Below, piece by piece: positions 23,236-30,523 of a stretch of 40,111 bases of DNA (position 1 is the first letter of the stretch; the number at the start of each line of letters is the position of its first letter). The notes under the pieces are model-generated. The model was not told the origin of the DNA and did not search any database. It worked only from the letters and a program-made list of their open reading frames with translations. The stretch comes from DASRPD01 sp035646535 (GTDB lineage: Bacteria > Actinomycetota > Acidimicrobiia > IMCC26256 > JANYLB01), in the NCBI GenBank assembly GCA_035646535.1, contig DASRPD010000009.1, positions 1 through 40,111 of the forward strand. Reading direction: 5' to 3'. The translations under genes and the position numbers were made by a program.

Positions 23236-24338
23236 CGCACGAAGGCGACGGTGACCTCGTCGGCAGCGTTGACGGAAGCGATGGTGGTGACGTCGTTGTC
23301 TGCCCCGGATTCGTAGACCTGCAGGTCAACGGGATCGGCGACATCGACTTCTGGCGAGCCCGCCCCGCGGACTGGAGGAACGCCGGTCGCCGACTGCTGG
23401 CAACCGGGACGACCCGCTATCTCCCGACGCTGCCGACGGGCCACCTCGCCGACTACGACGCCGCTCTCGATCGGGCGGCCGCGGCTCGCGCGGAGGCCTC
23501 CGCCGACCCCGGTGGCTCCGGTGGCTCCGGTGGCTCCGGTGGCTCCGCCGACCCCGGTGGCTCCGGTGGCTCCGACGTCGCTCACATCTCGGGAGTGCAC
23601 CTCGAAGGGCCATTCCTGGGAGGGGCCCCCGGCGCGCATCCCCCCGACCTCATCCGGTCGATGGATGCCGATTGGCTCGCGGCGCGGCTCGACCGTCACC
23701 CCGGGCTCGTACGTGTCGTGACCCTCGCGCCCGAGGCCGACCCGTCCGGCGAAGGCATCGCCGCGGCTGTCGAGCGCGGGGTCCTCGTCGCGCTCGGCCA
23801 CTCTCGCTGTTCCTACGACCAGGCCGCCGAGGCCGCCGAGGCGGGTGCGACGCTCGTCACGCACTTGTTCAACGGCATGGCCGCGCTGGACCACCGAGAT
23901 CCCGGCCTGGTCGGCGCCGCGCTCGACCCCGCCATCGACCTCACCCCGACACTCATCGCCGACGGCGTGCACGTTCATCCGGCGGTCGTTCGCGCGATCG
24001 ACCCGGGGCGGTGCATCCTCGTGAGCGACGCGATCGCCACCGGCGGCGACGTCTTCGGCCGCTCCGTGACCGCGCGCGCCGGTGCGGCGTTCCTGGCTGA
24101 CGGGACCCTCGCGGGGGCGACCGTGCATCTGGATCGCGCGCTGCGAAACGTCGTGAGCTGGGGCTGGTCACGTGACACGGCCACCGACGCCGTCTCCCGG
24201 CACGCGGCGGCGTTGCTGGACGGCACCGAGGCCGCCGACGGCATCGAGGGCGACGCCGGCGATCAGGTGCATCTCGACGCCAAGACGTTTGCGCTGCGCT
24301 CCGTCTGGCGGCGCGGCAGCCAGGTCTACGGTGCATGA
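23232..24338 (+). CDS. nagA: N-acetylglucosamine-6-phosphate deacetylase, with short N-terminus and Gly-Ser insert
   Basis: Amidohydrolase converting GlcNAc-6-phosphate to glucosamine-6-phosphate and acetate, 368 residues from the GTG overlapping the previous stop (GTGA). Metal and catalytic residues are Glu125 (HLEGPF), His190 (GHSRCS), His211 (THLFNGM) and Asp266 (LVSDAIA). Only about 24 residues precede PGFVDLQVNG, whereas typical NagA has about 50 forming part of a beta-sandwich, so this domain is reduced. The frame stays open further upstream but lies inside the glycosyltransferase gene. Residues 91-114 are a Gly-Gly-Ser repeat not found in typical family members, placed before the Glu125 strand. 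It lies directly before lutA (1-base gap). Confidence 0.87.
   Translation: MTHEGDGDLVGSVDGSDGGDVVVCPGFVDLQVNGIGDIDFWRARPADWRNAGRRLLATGTTRYLPTLPTGHLADYDAALDRAAAARAEASADPGGSGGSGGSGGSADPGGSGGSDVAHISGVHLEGPFLGGAPGAHPPDLIRSMDADWLAARLDRHPGLVRVVTLAPEADPSGEGIAAAVERGVLVALGHSRCSYDQAAEAAEAGATLVTHLFNGMAALDHRDPGLVGAALDPAIDLTPTLIADGVHVHPAVVRAIDPGRCILVSDAIATGGDVFGRSVTARAGAAFLADGTLAGATVHLDRALRNVVSWGWSRDTATDAVSRHAAALLDGTEAADGIEGDAGDQVHLDAKTFALRSVWRRGSQVYGA
23500..23573 (+). repeat. 9-bp GGTGGCTCC tandem repeats inside nagA
   Basis: Four perfect copies from 23511 to 23546, a GCCGACCCC spacer (also present just before the first copy), then two more copies at 23556-23573. They encode (Gly-Gly-Ser)n. A larger GCCGACCCC-plus-repeat unit appears to have been duplicated. 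Confidence 0.9.
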
Positions 24339-24339
24339 C

Positions 24340-25134
24340 ATGAGCGACATGTCACCCGAGCCGGGCCTCGATCCGAACCGGAGACGGCCTGACGGCCCGA
24401 CCGTCGCGCTGTTCGTGACGTGCGTCGTGGACCAGATCGCACCCGATGTCGGCGTCGCGGCGGTCCGTCTTCTCGAGGCCGCCGGCTGTCGGGTCGAGTT
24501 CCCGACCGCGCAGACCTGCTGCGGCCAACCGGCCGCCAACGCCGGCGAACCCGAGGCGGCGGGGCGCCTGGCTCGACACATGATCGACGTCTTCGCACCG
24601 TACGACGCGGTGGTCGCGCCGTCGGGTTCGTGCGCGGCGATGGTGCACCACAGCTACGACCGCCTCATCTCGGGCCCCGACCGGGTGCGAGCCGAGGAGC
24701 TCTCGGCGAAGACCTTCGAGCTGTGCCAGTACCTCGTCGACGAGCTCGGCTGCACCGACGTGGGCGCGCGGCTCGACGCCACGGTGACGTTCCACGACGC
24801 CTGCCACGGTCTCCGCAACCTCGGCATCGGCGATGCCCCTCGCCGGTTGCTCACCGCCGCGGGCGTGACGCTCGTCGACCTGGCCGATTCGGAGACGTGC
24901 TGTGGTTTCGGGGGCACCTTCTCGCTCGAGTACGGCGACCTCGCGGCCGCGCTCGCCGACGACAAGCTCGCCCATGCGTCGGCCACCGGGGCCGAGTTCC
25001 TCGCGAGCGGCGACAGCGCGTGTGTTGCCCATCTCGAAGGCCGACGCCGTCGTACCGGATCAGGCCCCGAACCGATCCACGTGGCCGAGCTCTTGGCCCG
25101 CGGGCTGCCCGCACCCGTGAGCCCGACGCCATGA
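24340..25134 (+). CDS. lutA: Lactate utilization protein LutA (CCG-domain Fe-S oxidoreductase subunit)
   Basis: Subunit of the LutABC L-lactate oxidase complex known from Bacillus subtilis, 264 residues. The two cysteine-rich CCG motifs are at Cys60-Cys61-Gly (QTCCGQPAANAG) and Cys187-Cys188-Gly (ETCCGFGG), with TFHDACH between them; these bind Fe-S clusters in heterodisulfide-reductase-like proteins. The ATG at 24340 is chosen because it follows the nagA stop immediately; ATG at 24349 is an alternative. The first 20 residues are not conserved in character. The 3' end enters a 14-bp repeat shared with the lutB start. Confidence 0.9.
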   Translation: MSDMSPEPGLDPNRRRPDGPTVALFVTCVVDQIAPDVGVAAVRLLEAAGCRVEFPTAQTCCGQPAANAGEPEAAGRLARHMIDVFAPYDAVVAPSGSCAAMVHHSYDRLISGPDRVRAEELSAKTFELCQYLVDELGCTDVGARLDATVTFHDACHGLRNLGIGDAPRRLLTAAGVTLVDLADSETCCGFGGTFSLEYGDLAAALADDKLAHASATGAEFLASGDSACVAHLEGRRRRTGSGPEPIHVAELLARGLPAPVSPTP

Positions 25135-25156
25135 GCCCGACACGATGAGCCACGGG
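25117..25156 (+). repeat. 14-bp imperfect repeat at the lutA/lutB junction
   Basis: GTGAGCCCGACGCC, ATGAGCCCGACACG and ATGAGCCACGGG follow one another. The copies contain the lutA stop codon and the lutB start codon, so the boundary arose by or has been changed by duplication. Confidence 0.8.
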
Positions 25157-26713
25157 ATCGTCACGCCGGGAGCGACCTTCGCCGAACGTTCCCGCGCCGC
25201 GCTCGCCGACCCCGAGCTGCAGGGTGCGCTGACCAACTTGCACCGACGGCTCGACACCGCGCGGGCAGTAGCCGAGACAAGCCCCGAGCTGAAGGACCGG
25301 GCCTCATCGATCCGTCGGGAGGTGCTCGCCGACCTCGACGGCTGGCTGGACCGACTCGCGGCGTCGCTCGAGCGGGTCGGCGCGGTGGTGCATCGGGCTT
25401 CCACACCCGAGGAGGCACGTTCCGTCGTCGTCGCGCTGGCACGCGAGCGCGGGGTGAGCACCGTGGTGAAGTCGAAGTCCATGGCCACCGAGGAGATCGA
25501 TCTCGCTGACGCGCTCGAGCGCGCCGATATCGAGACGATCGAGACCGATCTCGGTGAGTACATCGTGCAGGTCGCCGACGAGCGGCCCTCACACATGATC
25601 ACTCCGGCGATCCACAAGACCCTCGACACGATCGCCGAGGTCCTCACAACCCGCGCCGACGGGCCGTTGCCGACCGATCGTGAGGCCCTCGCCGCCTGGA
25701 CGCACGACCACCTCCGGCCCGCGTTTCTGCGCGCCGAGATGGGCATCAGCGGTGTCAACTTCGCCGCGGCCGACACGGGCACGATCACGATCGTCACCAA
25801 CGAAGGCAACGGCCGCTTGTGCACGTCGTGGCCACGGACGCATGTCGCGGTGATGCCGGTCGAGAAGGTCATCCCTCGTCTCGTCGACCTGGCGACGTTG
25901 CTCCCGCTCCTCACCCGCAGCGCGACCGGCCAGGCGATGTCCAACTACCTGTCGATGATCACCGGTCCCCGCCGCGACGACGAGATGGATGGTCCCGACG
26001 AGCTGCACGTGGTGTTCCTGGACAACAACCGGCGGGCGCTCGTCGGCACGGCCTACGAGGACATGCTGGCCTGCATCCGGTGCGGGGCGTGCCTCAACGT
26101 GTGCCCCGTGTATCGCCGAGTGTCGGGTCACGCGTACGGCGCCGTCTACAGCGGACCGATGGGCAAGGTGCTCACCCCGCTGCTCAGCCAGGGCGCCGAG
26201 GGGCGCGAGCTGCCGCACGCGTCGTCACTCTGTGGCGCGTGCACCGAGGCGTGTCCGGTGGAGATCCCTCTGGCCGATCTGCTCGTGCGGTTGCGGGCCG
26301 ACCTTCGCGAACCCGGCGTCTTGCGCCCGGCACCGATCGCCACCGGCGGAAGTTCTTCTCCTGAGTCGACTGGACACCGCCTGCCGGGCGAGGGGTTCGC
26401 GACCCGCGCCGCTGCCGCCCCGCTCGTACCCCAGGGCGCCCACCGGAAGGTGGGTCTCTCGTTCGCGCACCTCTCGTTCGCCCACCTCTCGTTCGCCCAC
26501 CTCGCGTTCGCGACGTGGTCCCGGGTCTGGGCGTCGCCGGGCGGCTACCGGGCGACGAGCGCGCTCGGCCGTCTCACCAAGGGTCGTTGGGCGCGACGGC
26601 TTCCGGGCCTGACCGGCTGGACCCGGACGCGAGACCTGCCGCTCCCCGCAGCTCGGAGCTTTCGCGAGCGCTGGGCCGAACGAACCAACGACCCCGAGAC
26701 GCGATCGTGGTGA
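25145..26713 (+). CDS. lutB: Lactate utilization protein LutB (Fe-S / LUD-domain subunit)
   Basis: Second Lut subunit, 522 residues. The N-terminal LUD domain (about 60-300) contains KSKSMATEEIDL and GTITIVTNEGNG. Two ferredoxin-like cluster motifs follow: Cys310-x2-Cys313-x2-Cys316-x3-Cys320 (CIRCGACLNVCP) and Cys363-x2-Cys366-x3-Cys370 (CGACTEACP). The C-terminal DUF3390-type region is longer than usual because residues 438-457 are a tandem repeat of LSFAH. The ATG lies ten bases after lutA, and the stop overlaps the GTG of lutC. Oxidation of lactate to pyruvate is the family role; the electron acceptor is not known. Confidence 0.92.
   Translation: MSHGIVTPGATFAERSRAALADPELQGALTNLHRRLDTARAVAETSPELKDRASSIRREVLADLDGWLDRLAASLERVGAVVHRASTPEEARSVVVALARERGVSTVVKSKSMATEEIDLADALERADIETIETDLGEYIVQVADERPSHMITPAIHKTLDTIAEVLTTRADGPLPTDREALAAWTHDHLRPAFLRAEMGISGVNFAAADTGTITIVTNEGNGRLCTSWPRTHVAVMPVEKVIPRLVDLATLLPLLTRSATGQAMSNYLSMITGPRRDDEMDGPDELHVVFLDNNRRALVGTAYEDMLACIRCGACLNVCPVYRRVSGHAYGAVYSGPMGKVLTPLLSQGAEGRELPHASSLCGACTEACPVEIPLADLLVRLRADLREPGVLRPAPIATGGSSSPESTGHRLPGEGFATRAAAAPLVPQGAHRKVGLSFAHLSFAHLSFAHLAFATWSRVWASPGGYRATSALGRLTKGRWARRLPGLTGWTRTRDLPLPAARSFRERWAERTNDPETRSW
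26456..26515 (+). repeat. 15-bp tandem repeat inside lutB
   Basis: CTCTCGTTCGC(G/C)CAC occurs three times, then a degenerate fourth copy CTCGCGTTCGCGACG. It encodes LSFAH three times, then LAFAT, in the C-terminal region. Confidence 0.92.
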
Positions 26714-27252
26714 TCGAAGCACTGCGCGCCGCCCTGGAAGCCAACACGGTCGGCGTCCGCGGCCCGATGACCCCGGCCGAAGCGCGCGCCGCGCTCGGTG
26801 CGCTCGACGACGCCGAATCCGGACCGATCGCCGTCTCCCCCGGCGACCCGCTCGTGGCCGAGCTCGGCGTCGTCGAGCATCTGGCCGGCCGTGGCGCGGA
26901 CCTGCTGCTCCCCGATGCGCCCGACTGGCGCGACCGGCTCCCCCAAGCCGCGATCGGCGTGACCGCAGCCCACCTCGCGGTGGCCGACACGGGGTCGCTC
27001 GCACACATATGCGGGCCCGGCGCACCACGCGCGGTGAGCCTGCTCCCGCCGGTACACGTCTGCCTCGTCGCGCTCGAGACGGTCGTACCGACCTTCGCCG
27101 AGGCCGTCGCTCGCTTCGCCGCGGAACCACTGCCGTCCGCGATCACCTGGATCGGGGGACCGAGCCGAACCGGTGACCTCGAGATGGTCACGACGCTGGG
27201 CGTCCACGGACCCAGCCGGGTCGAGGTCCTCCTCGTCGACACGAACGCCTGA
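26710..27252 (+). CDS. lutC: Lactate utilization protein LutC (LUD domain)
   Basis: Third Lut subunit, 180 residues, one LUD domain. Landmarks are GVTAAHLAVADTGSLAHICG and the C-terminal GGPSRTGDLEMVTTLGVHGP, the conserved SxTxDIE...GxHGP signature. Two adjacent GTG codons (26707 and 26710) can start it; the second makes the GTGA overlap seen at other junctions here. It ends the plus-strand operon and is convergent with galE eight bases away. Confidence 0.9.
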   Translation: MIEALRAALEANTVGVRGPMTPAEARAALGALDDAESGPIAVSPGDPLVAELGVVEHLAGRGADLLLPDAPDWRDRLPQAAIGVTAAHLAVADTGSLAHICGPGAPRAVSLLPPVHVCLVALETVVPTFAEAVARFAAEPLPSAITWIGGPSRTGDLEMVTTLGVHGPSRVEVLLVDTNA

Positions 27253-27260
27253 CGAGTCAG

Positions 27261-28259
27261 CTATTGGAAGCCGTGTGGATTTCGGGTGTGCCAGCGGTGC
27301 GCGGTGGCCACGATCCGGTCGAGGTCGGTGTAGTCGGGTCGCCATCCGAGCTCGGCACGAATCCGGGATGAGTCCGCGACCAGTGCGGCGGGATCACCCG
27401 CGCGGCGATCCTCGAGGACACGGGCCACGTCGACGCCGGTCACCCGGCCGACCGCGTCCAGCACCTCGAGCACGCTGAAGCCCTTCCCCAGCCCGACGTT
27501 GTACGCGCCGGTCGGCGCCCCGCCGGCCAGCGCGTCCAGCGCGACGACGTGCGCGGTCGCCAGGTCATCGACGTGGATGTAGTCACGGATGCACGTGCCG
27601 TCAGGCGTCGGGTAGTCGGTGCCGAAGACCTTGATGTCCGGGCGCCGGCCGAGCGCCGCGAGCAACGCCAGCGTGATGAGATGGGTTTGGTTGGGGTGCG
27701 CGTCGCCATTCGACGCGTCGGCGGCTGCACCGCACGCGTTGAAGTAGCGCAACGAGATCGACCGCAGCCCGTAGGCCCGGTCGTACGCCGCGAGGATGCG
27801 CTCGAATACGAGCTTGGTCTCGCCGTACACGTTCGTCGGCCGGGTCGGGGCGGTCTCGGCGATCGGGACCGTCTCGGGTTCGCCGTACACCGCGGCGCTC
27901 GACGAGAAGACGATCGGCACCGGGCCCGTCGCGGGTGCTGCCGCCACGAGCGCGTCGACCAGATGCAACGCGTTGGTGATGTTGTTGCGGTAGAAGCGGG
28001 CGGGATCGGTCATGGACTCGCCGGCCTCGATCGAACCGGCGAAGTGCACGACCGCGTGGGGGCGGACTGCTTCCACCACCGAACCCAGTGATTCGGCGTC
28101 GTCGAGCGCGACGGCTTCGAGCGGCACATCGGACGCCAGCGCGGCACGGTGACCGGCCGACAGGTCGTCCACGACGACGACGACGTGGCCGGCTGCGTTG
28201 AGATGCGGGACGGTGTGTGAGCCGATGTAGCCGGCACCGCCCGTCACGAGGACTCGCAC
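27261..28259 (-). CDS. galE: UDP-glucose 4-epimerase
   Basis: Extended short-chain dehydrogenase interconverting UDP-glucose and UDP-galactose, 332 residues. The NAD-binding TGGAGYIGS is at the extreme N-terminus. The catalytic serine lies in FSSSAAVYGEP and the Tyr145-x3-Lys149 pair in VYGETK; SLRYFNACGA and RDYIHVDDLA are the usual GalE signatures. The start is the GTG at 28259. Longer readings upstream run into the transketolase gene and are rejected. TAGTCT lies eight bases before the GTG with no Shine-Dalgarno sequence, suggesting a leaderless transcript. It shares a 144-base divergent region with transketolase. Confidence 0.94.
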   Translation of the reverse strand: MRVLVTGGAGYIGSHTVPHLNAAGHVVVVVDDLSAGHRAALASDVPLEAVALDDAESLGSVVEAVRPHAVVHFAGSIEAGESMTDPARFYRNNITNALHLVDALVAAAPATGPVPIVFSSSAAVYGEPETVPIAETAPTRPTNVYGETKLVFERILAAYDRAYGLRSISLRYFNACGAAADASNGDAHPNQTHLITLALLAALGRRPDIKVFGTDYPTPDGTCIRDYIHVDDLATAHVVALDALAGGAPTGAYNVGLGKGFSVLEVLDAVGRVTGVDVARVLEDRRAGDPAALVADSSRIRAELGWRPDYTDLDRIVATAHRWHTRNPHGFQ

Positions 28260-28267
28260 GGGTGCAG

Positions 28268-28273
28268 AGACTA
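28268..28273 (-). promoter_or_regulatory. Candidate leaderless -10 element of galE
   Basis: TAGTCT on the minus strand ends eight bases before the galE GTG; no Shine-Dalgarno sequence and no clear -35. Confidence 0.4.
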
Positions 28274-28370
28274 GGGCCGGGACCGTGCACCGATTGGCAG
28301 CCGGCGAGATCAGGCCGATCGGACCGAACCCGATCGCCGAACCCCGTGCATGGCTCGCTGATCGGGCACC

Positions 28371-28376
28371 TAAGGT
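28371..28376 (+). promoter_or_regulatory. Candidate -10 element of the transketolase gene
   Basis: TAAGGT lies 27 bases before the GTG at 28404, followed by a Shine-Dalgarno-like AAGGGAG. This would be an ordinary leadered transcript. No convincing -35 is seen. Confidence 0.35.
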
Positions 28377-28403
28377 GGGCGCCGAGTCGACAAGGGAGCT
28401 CGC

Positions 28404-30425
28404 GTGACACCGTCTCGAACCGATCTCGCCGCCACGCCCGAATTGGAACAACGTGCGATCAACGTGATCCGCGGGCTCGCCATGGACGGTGTGCAGAAAG
28501 CCGACTCGGGTCACCCCGGCACCGCCATGGCGCTCGCGCCGCTCGCCCACGTGTTGTGGACGCGCATCATGAACTACGACGCCTCCGACCCGGACTGGCC
28601 CGACCGCGATCGCTTCGTGCTCTCGTGCGGACACGTGTCGATCCTCTTGTACTCGATGCTGCACCTCACCGGCTTCGGGCTCACCCTCGAAGACCTCGAG
28701 CAGTTCCGCCAGTGGGGCTCGAAGACCGCGGGTCACCCCGAGCGCGGCCACGCCGCCGGGATCGAGGTCACCACCGGACCGCTCGGCCAGGGCCTCGGCA
28801 ACGCGATCGGGATCGCGCTCGCCGAGGCCAACCTGCGAGCACGCTTCGGCCCGGAGCTGACCGATCACCACGTCTTCACCACCTGCTCCGACGGTGACTT
28901 CGAAGAGGGTGTCAGCCACGAGGTCGCGTCACTCGCCGGACACCTCGGCCTCGGCCGATTGACCTGCGTCTACGACGACAACCACATCACGATCGACGGG
29001 CCGACCGAGCTCTCCTACAGCGACAACGTCCCCGAGCGGTTCAAGGCCTACGGGTGGCAGATCGTCCAGCTCGGCGAAGCGGCCAACGACCTCGACGCGC
29101 TCGAGGCCGGACTGCGCGAGGCGATGAGCGACGCCGAGCGACCGAGCCTGGTCGTGTTGCGCAGCCACATCGGCTGGCCGTCGCCCAAGTTCACCGACAC
29201 GTCGGCCGCGCACGGCGACCCGCTCGGCGAAGACGAGGTCAAGGCGGTCAAAGCGATCCTGGACATGCCGCCGGACGAACACTTCTGGGTTCCCGACGAC
29301 GTCGCCTCGTTCTACCGAGCCGCCGGCACGCGCGGGGAGACGAAACGCCGGGACTGGGCGGCACGCCGCGAGGCGACGCGCGCCCGCGACGCCGGGCTGG
29401 CCGAGGACTACGACGCGTGTCTCGCCGGCACGGGCCGCGACGGTTGGGAAGCGAAGCTGCCGTCGTGGTCGCCGGGCGAGAGCGTGGCGACCCGGCGCGC
29501 GTGTTCCACGGTCGTGAGCGCGATCGCCGAGGTCGTGCCCGGCCTCGTCGGCGGCGGCGCCGACCTCACCGGCAACACCGGGACGAAGCTGGTGGACGCC
29601 GAACCGATCGACACCCACCGTTTCCACGGCCGCCAGCTCCACTTCGGCATCCGCGAGATGGGCATGGGCACAATCATGAACGGCATGGCCGTGAGTGGCC
29701 TCCTTCCGTTCGGGGGCACGTTCTTCGTCTTCAGCGACTACATGCGCGCCGCCGTTCGGCTCGCGGCGTTGTCGGGCTACAAGGTGGCGTTCGTCTGGTC
29801 GCACGACTCGATCGGCGTCGGCGAGGACGGACCGACGCACCAGCCGATCGAACAGCTCGCATCGCTGCGGGCAATGCCCGGCCTGCGGGTGATTCGGCCC
29901 GCCGATGCCAACGAGACGGCCGAGACGTGGAGGATCCACATCGAGCGGTCCGGACCGACCGCGATGATCCTCTGCCGCCAGGGCGTTCCGGTGCTCGAAG
30001 GCACCGCCGAGCGCGCCCGGACCGGCGTGGCCCGGGGTGCCTACGTCCTCGTGGACGAGCAGGGACCGAACCTCGAGCTCGTGCTGATCGGGACCGGCTC
30101 CGAGCTCCAACACTGCGTCGCCGCCGCCCAGACGCTCGCCGGCGACGGCGTCTCCGTACGCGTGGTGTCAATGCCGTGCTGGGAGCTGGTCGAGGCTCTG
30201 GACGACGAGGATCAGGCGACGGTGCTGCCGCCGGGGGTGCCGACGCTGGCCGTCGAGGCTGCCGCGAGCTTCGGCTGGCGGCGATGGGCCGACGACGTCG
30301 TCGCGATCGACCGGTTCGGCGCATCCGCGCCCGGACCGAAGGTCATGGAGGAGTTCGGGTTCACCGCCGCGCACGTCACCGCACGCGCGCAGGCGCTGCT
30401 CGGCCTGGAGCCCGGCACGAGCTGA
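28404..30425 (+). CDS. tkt: Transketolase
   Basis: Thiamine-diphosphate enzyme of the non-oxidative pentose phosphate pathway, 673 residues. The N-terminal GHPGTAMALAPLAHVLW is the classical transketolase start. The TPP/metal motif is SDGDFEEGVSHE, and the catalytic glutamate of the pyrimidine domain lies in HFGIREMGMG. DGPTHQPIEQLASLRAMPG and the C-terminal domain are complete. The start is a GTG with AAGGGAG five bases upstream. Transaldolase, which often follows it in actinobacteria, is absent; a glycosylase fusion gene and then zwf and pgl follow instead. Confidence 0.96.
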   Translation: MTPSRTDLAATPELEQRAINVIRGLAMDGVQKADSGHPGTAMALAPLAHVLWTRIMNYDASDPDWPDRDRFVLSCGHVSILLYSMLHLTGFGLTLEDLEQFRQWGSKTAGHPERGHAAGIEVTTGPLGQGLGNAIGIALAEANLRARFGPELTDHHVFTTCSDGDFEEGVSHEVASLAGHLGLGRLTCVYDDNHITIDGPTELSYSDNVPERFKAYGWQIVQLGEAANDLDALEAGLREAMSDAERPSLVVLRSHIGWPSPKFTDTSAAHGDPLGEDEVKAVKAILDMPPDEHFWVPDDVASFYRAAGTRGETKRRDWAARREATRARDAGLAEDYDACLAGTGRDGWEAKLPSWSPGESVATRRACSTVVSAIAEVVPGLVGGGADLTGNTGTKLVDAEPIDTHRFHGRQLHFGIREMGMGTIMNGMAVSGLLPFGGTFFVFSDYMRAAVRLAALSGYKVAFVWSHDSIGVGEDGPTHQPIEQLASLRAMPGLRVIRPADANETAETWRIHIERSGPTAMILCRQGVPVLEGTAERARTGVARGAYVLVDEQGPNLELVLIGTGSELQHCVAAAQTLAGDGVSVRVVSMPCWELVEALDDEDQATVLPPGVPTLAVEAAASFGWRRWADDVVAIDRFGASAPGPKVMEEFGFTAAHVTARAQALLGLEPGTS

Positions 30426-30430
30426 CCGAT

Positions 30431-30502
30431 CCCACCACTCCGAGTTTGGTCACTGGACGCTCACTGTGCGCGTCGAGTGACCAAACCTGAGCGTGGTGGT
30501 GG
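30431..30502. terminator. Large imperfect palindrome after transketolase
   Basis: CCCACCACTCCGAGTTTGG... and ...CCAAACCTGAGCGTGGTGG pair over about 24 positions with few mismatches (core TTTGGTCACT / AGTGACCAAA is perfect). An inner GACGC/GCGTC pair closes a 9-base loop. It fills the 98-base gap between two convergent genes, so a bidirectional terminator is likely. Its length and perfect core would also fit a mobile palindromic repeat. Confidence 0.75.
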
Positions 30503-30523
30503 GTCAGGGAGAGTGGTGGCGCT

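Noticed and set aside
24340..26713. Reading LutA/LutB as glycolate oxidase or heterodisulfide reductase subunits
   Set aside because: The complete A-B-C order with two LUD-domain proteins and CCG motifs fits LutABC better.
28260..28919. N-terminal extension of galE by about 220 codons
   Set aside because: The extra part is antisense to transketolase and precedes the NAD-binding motif, which must be at the N-terminus in GalE.
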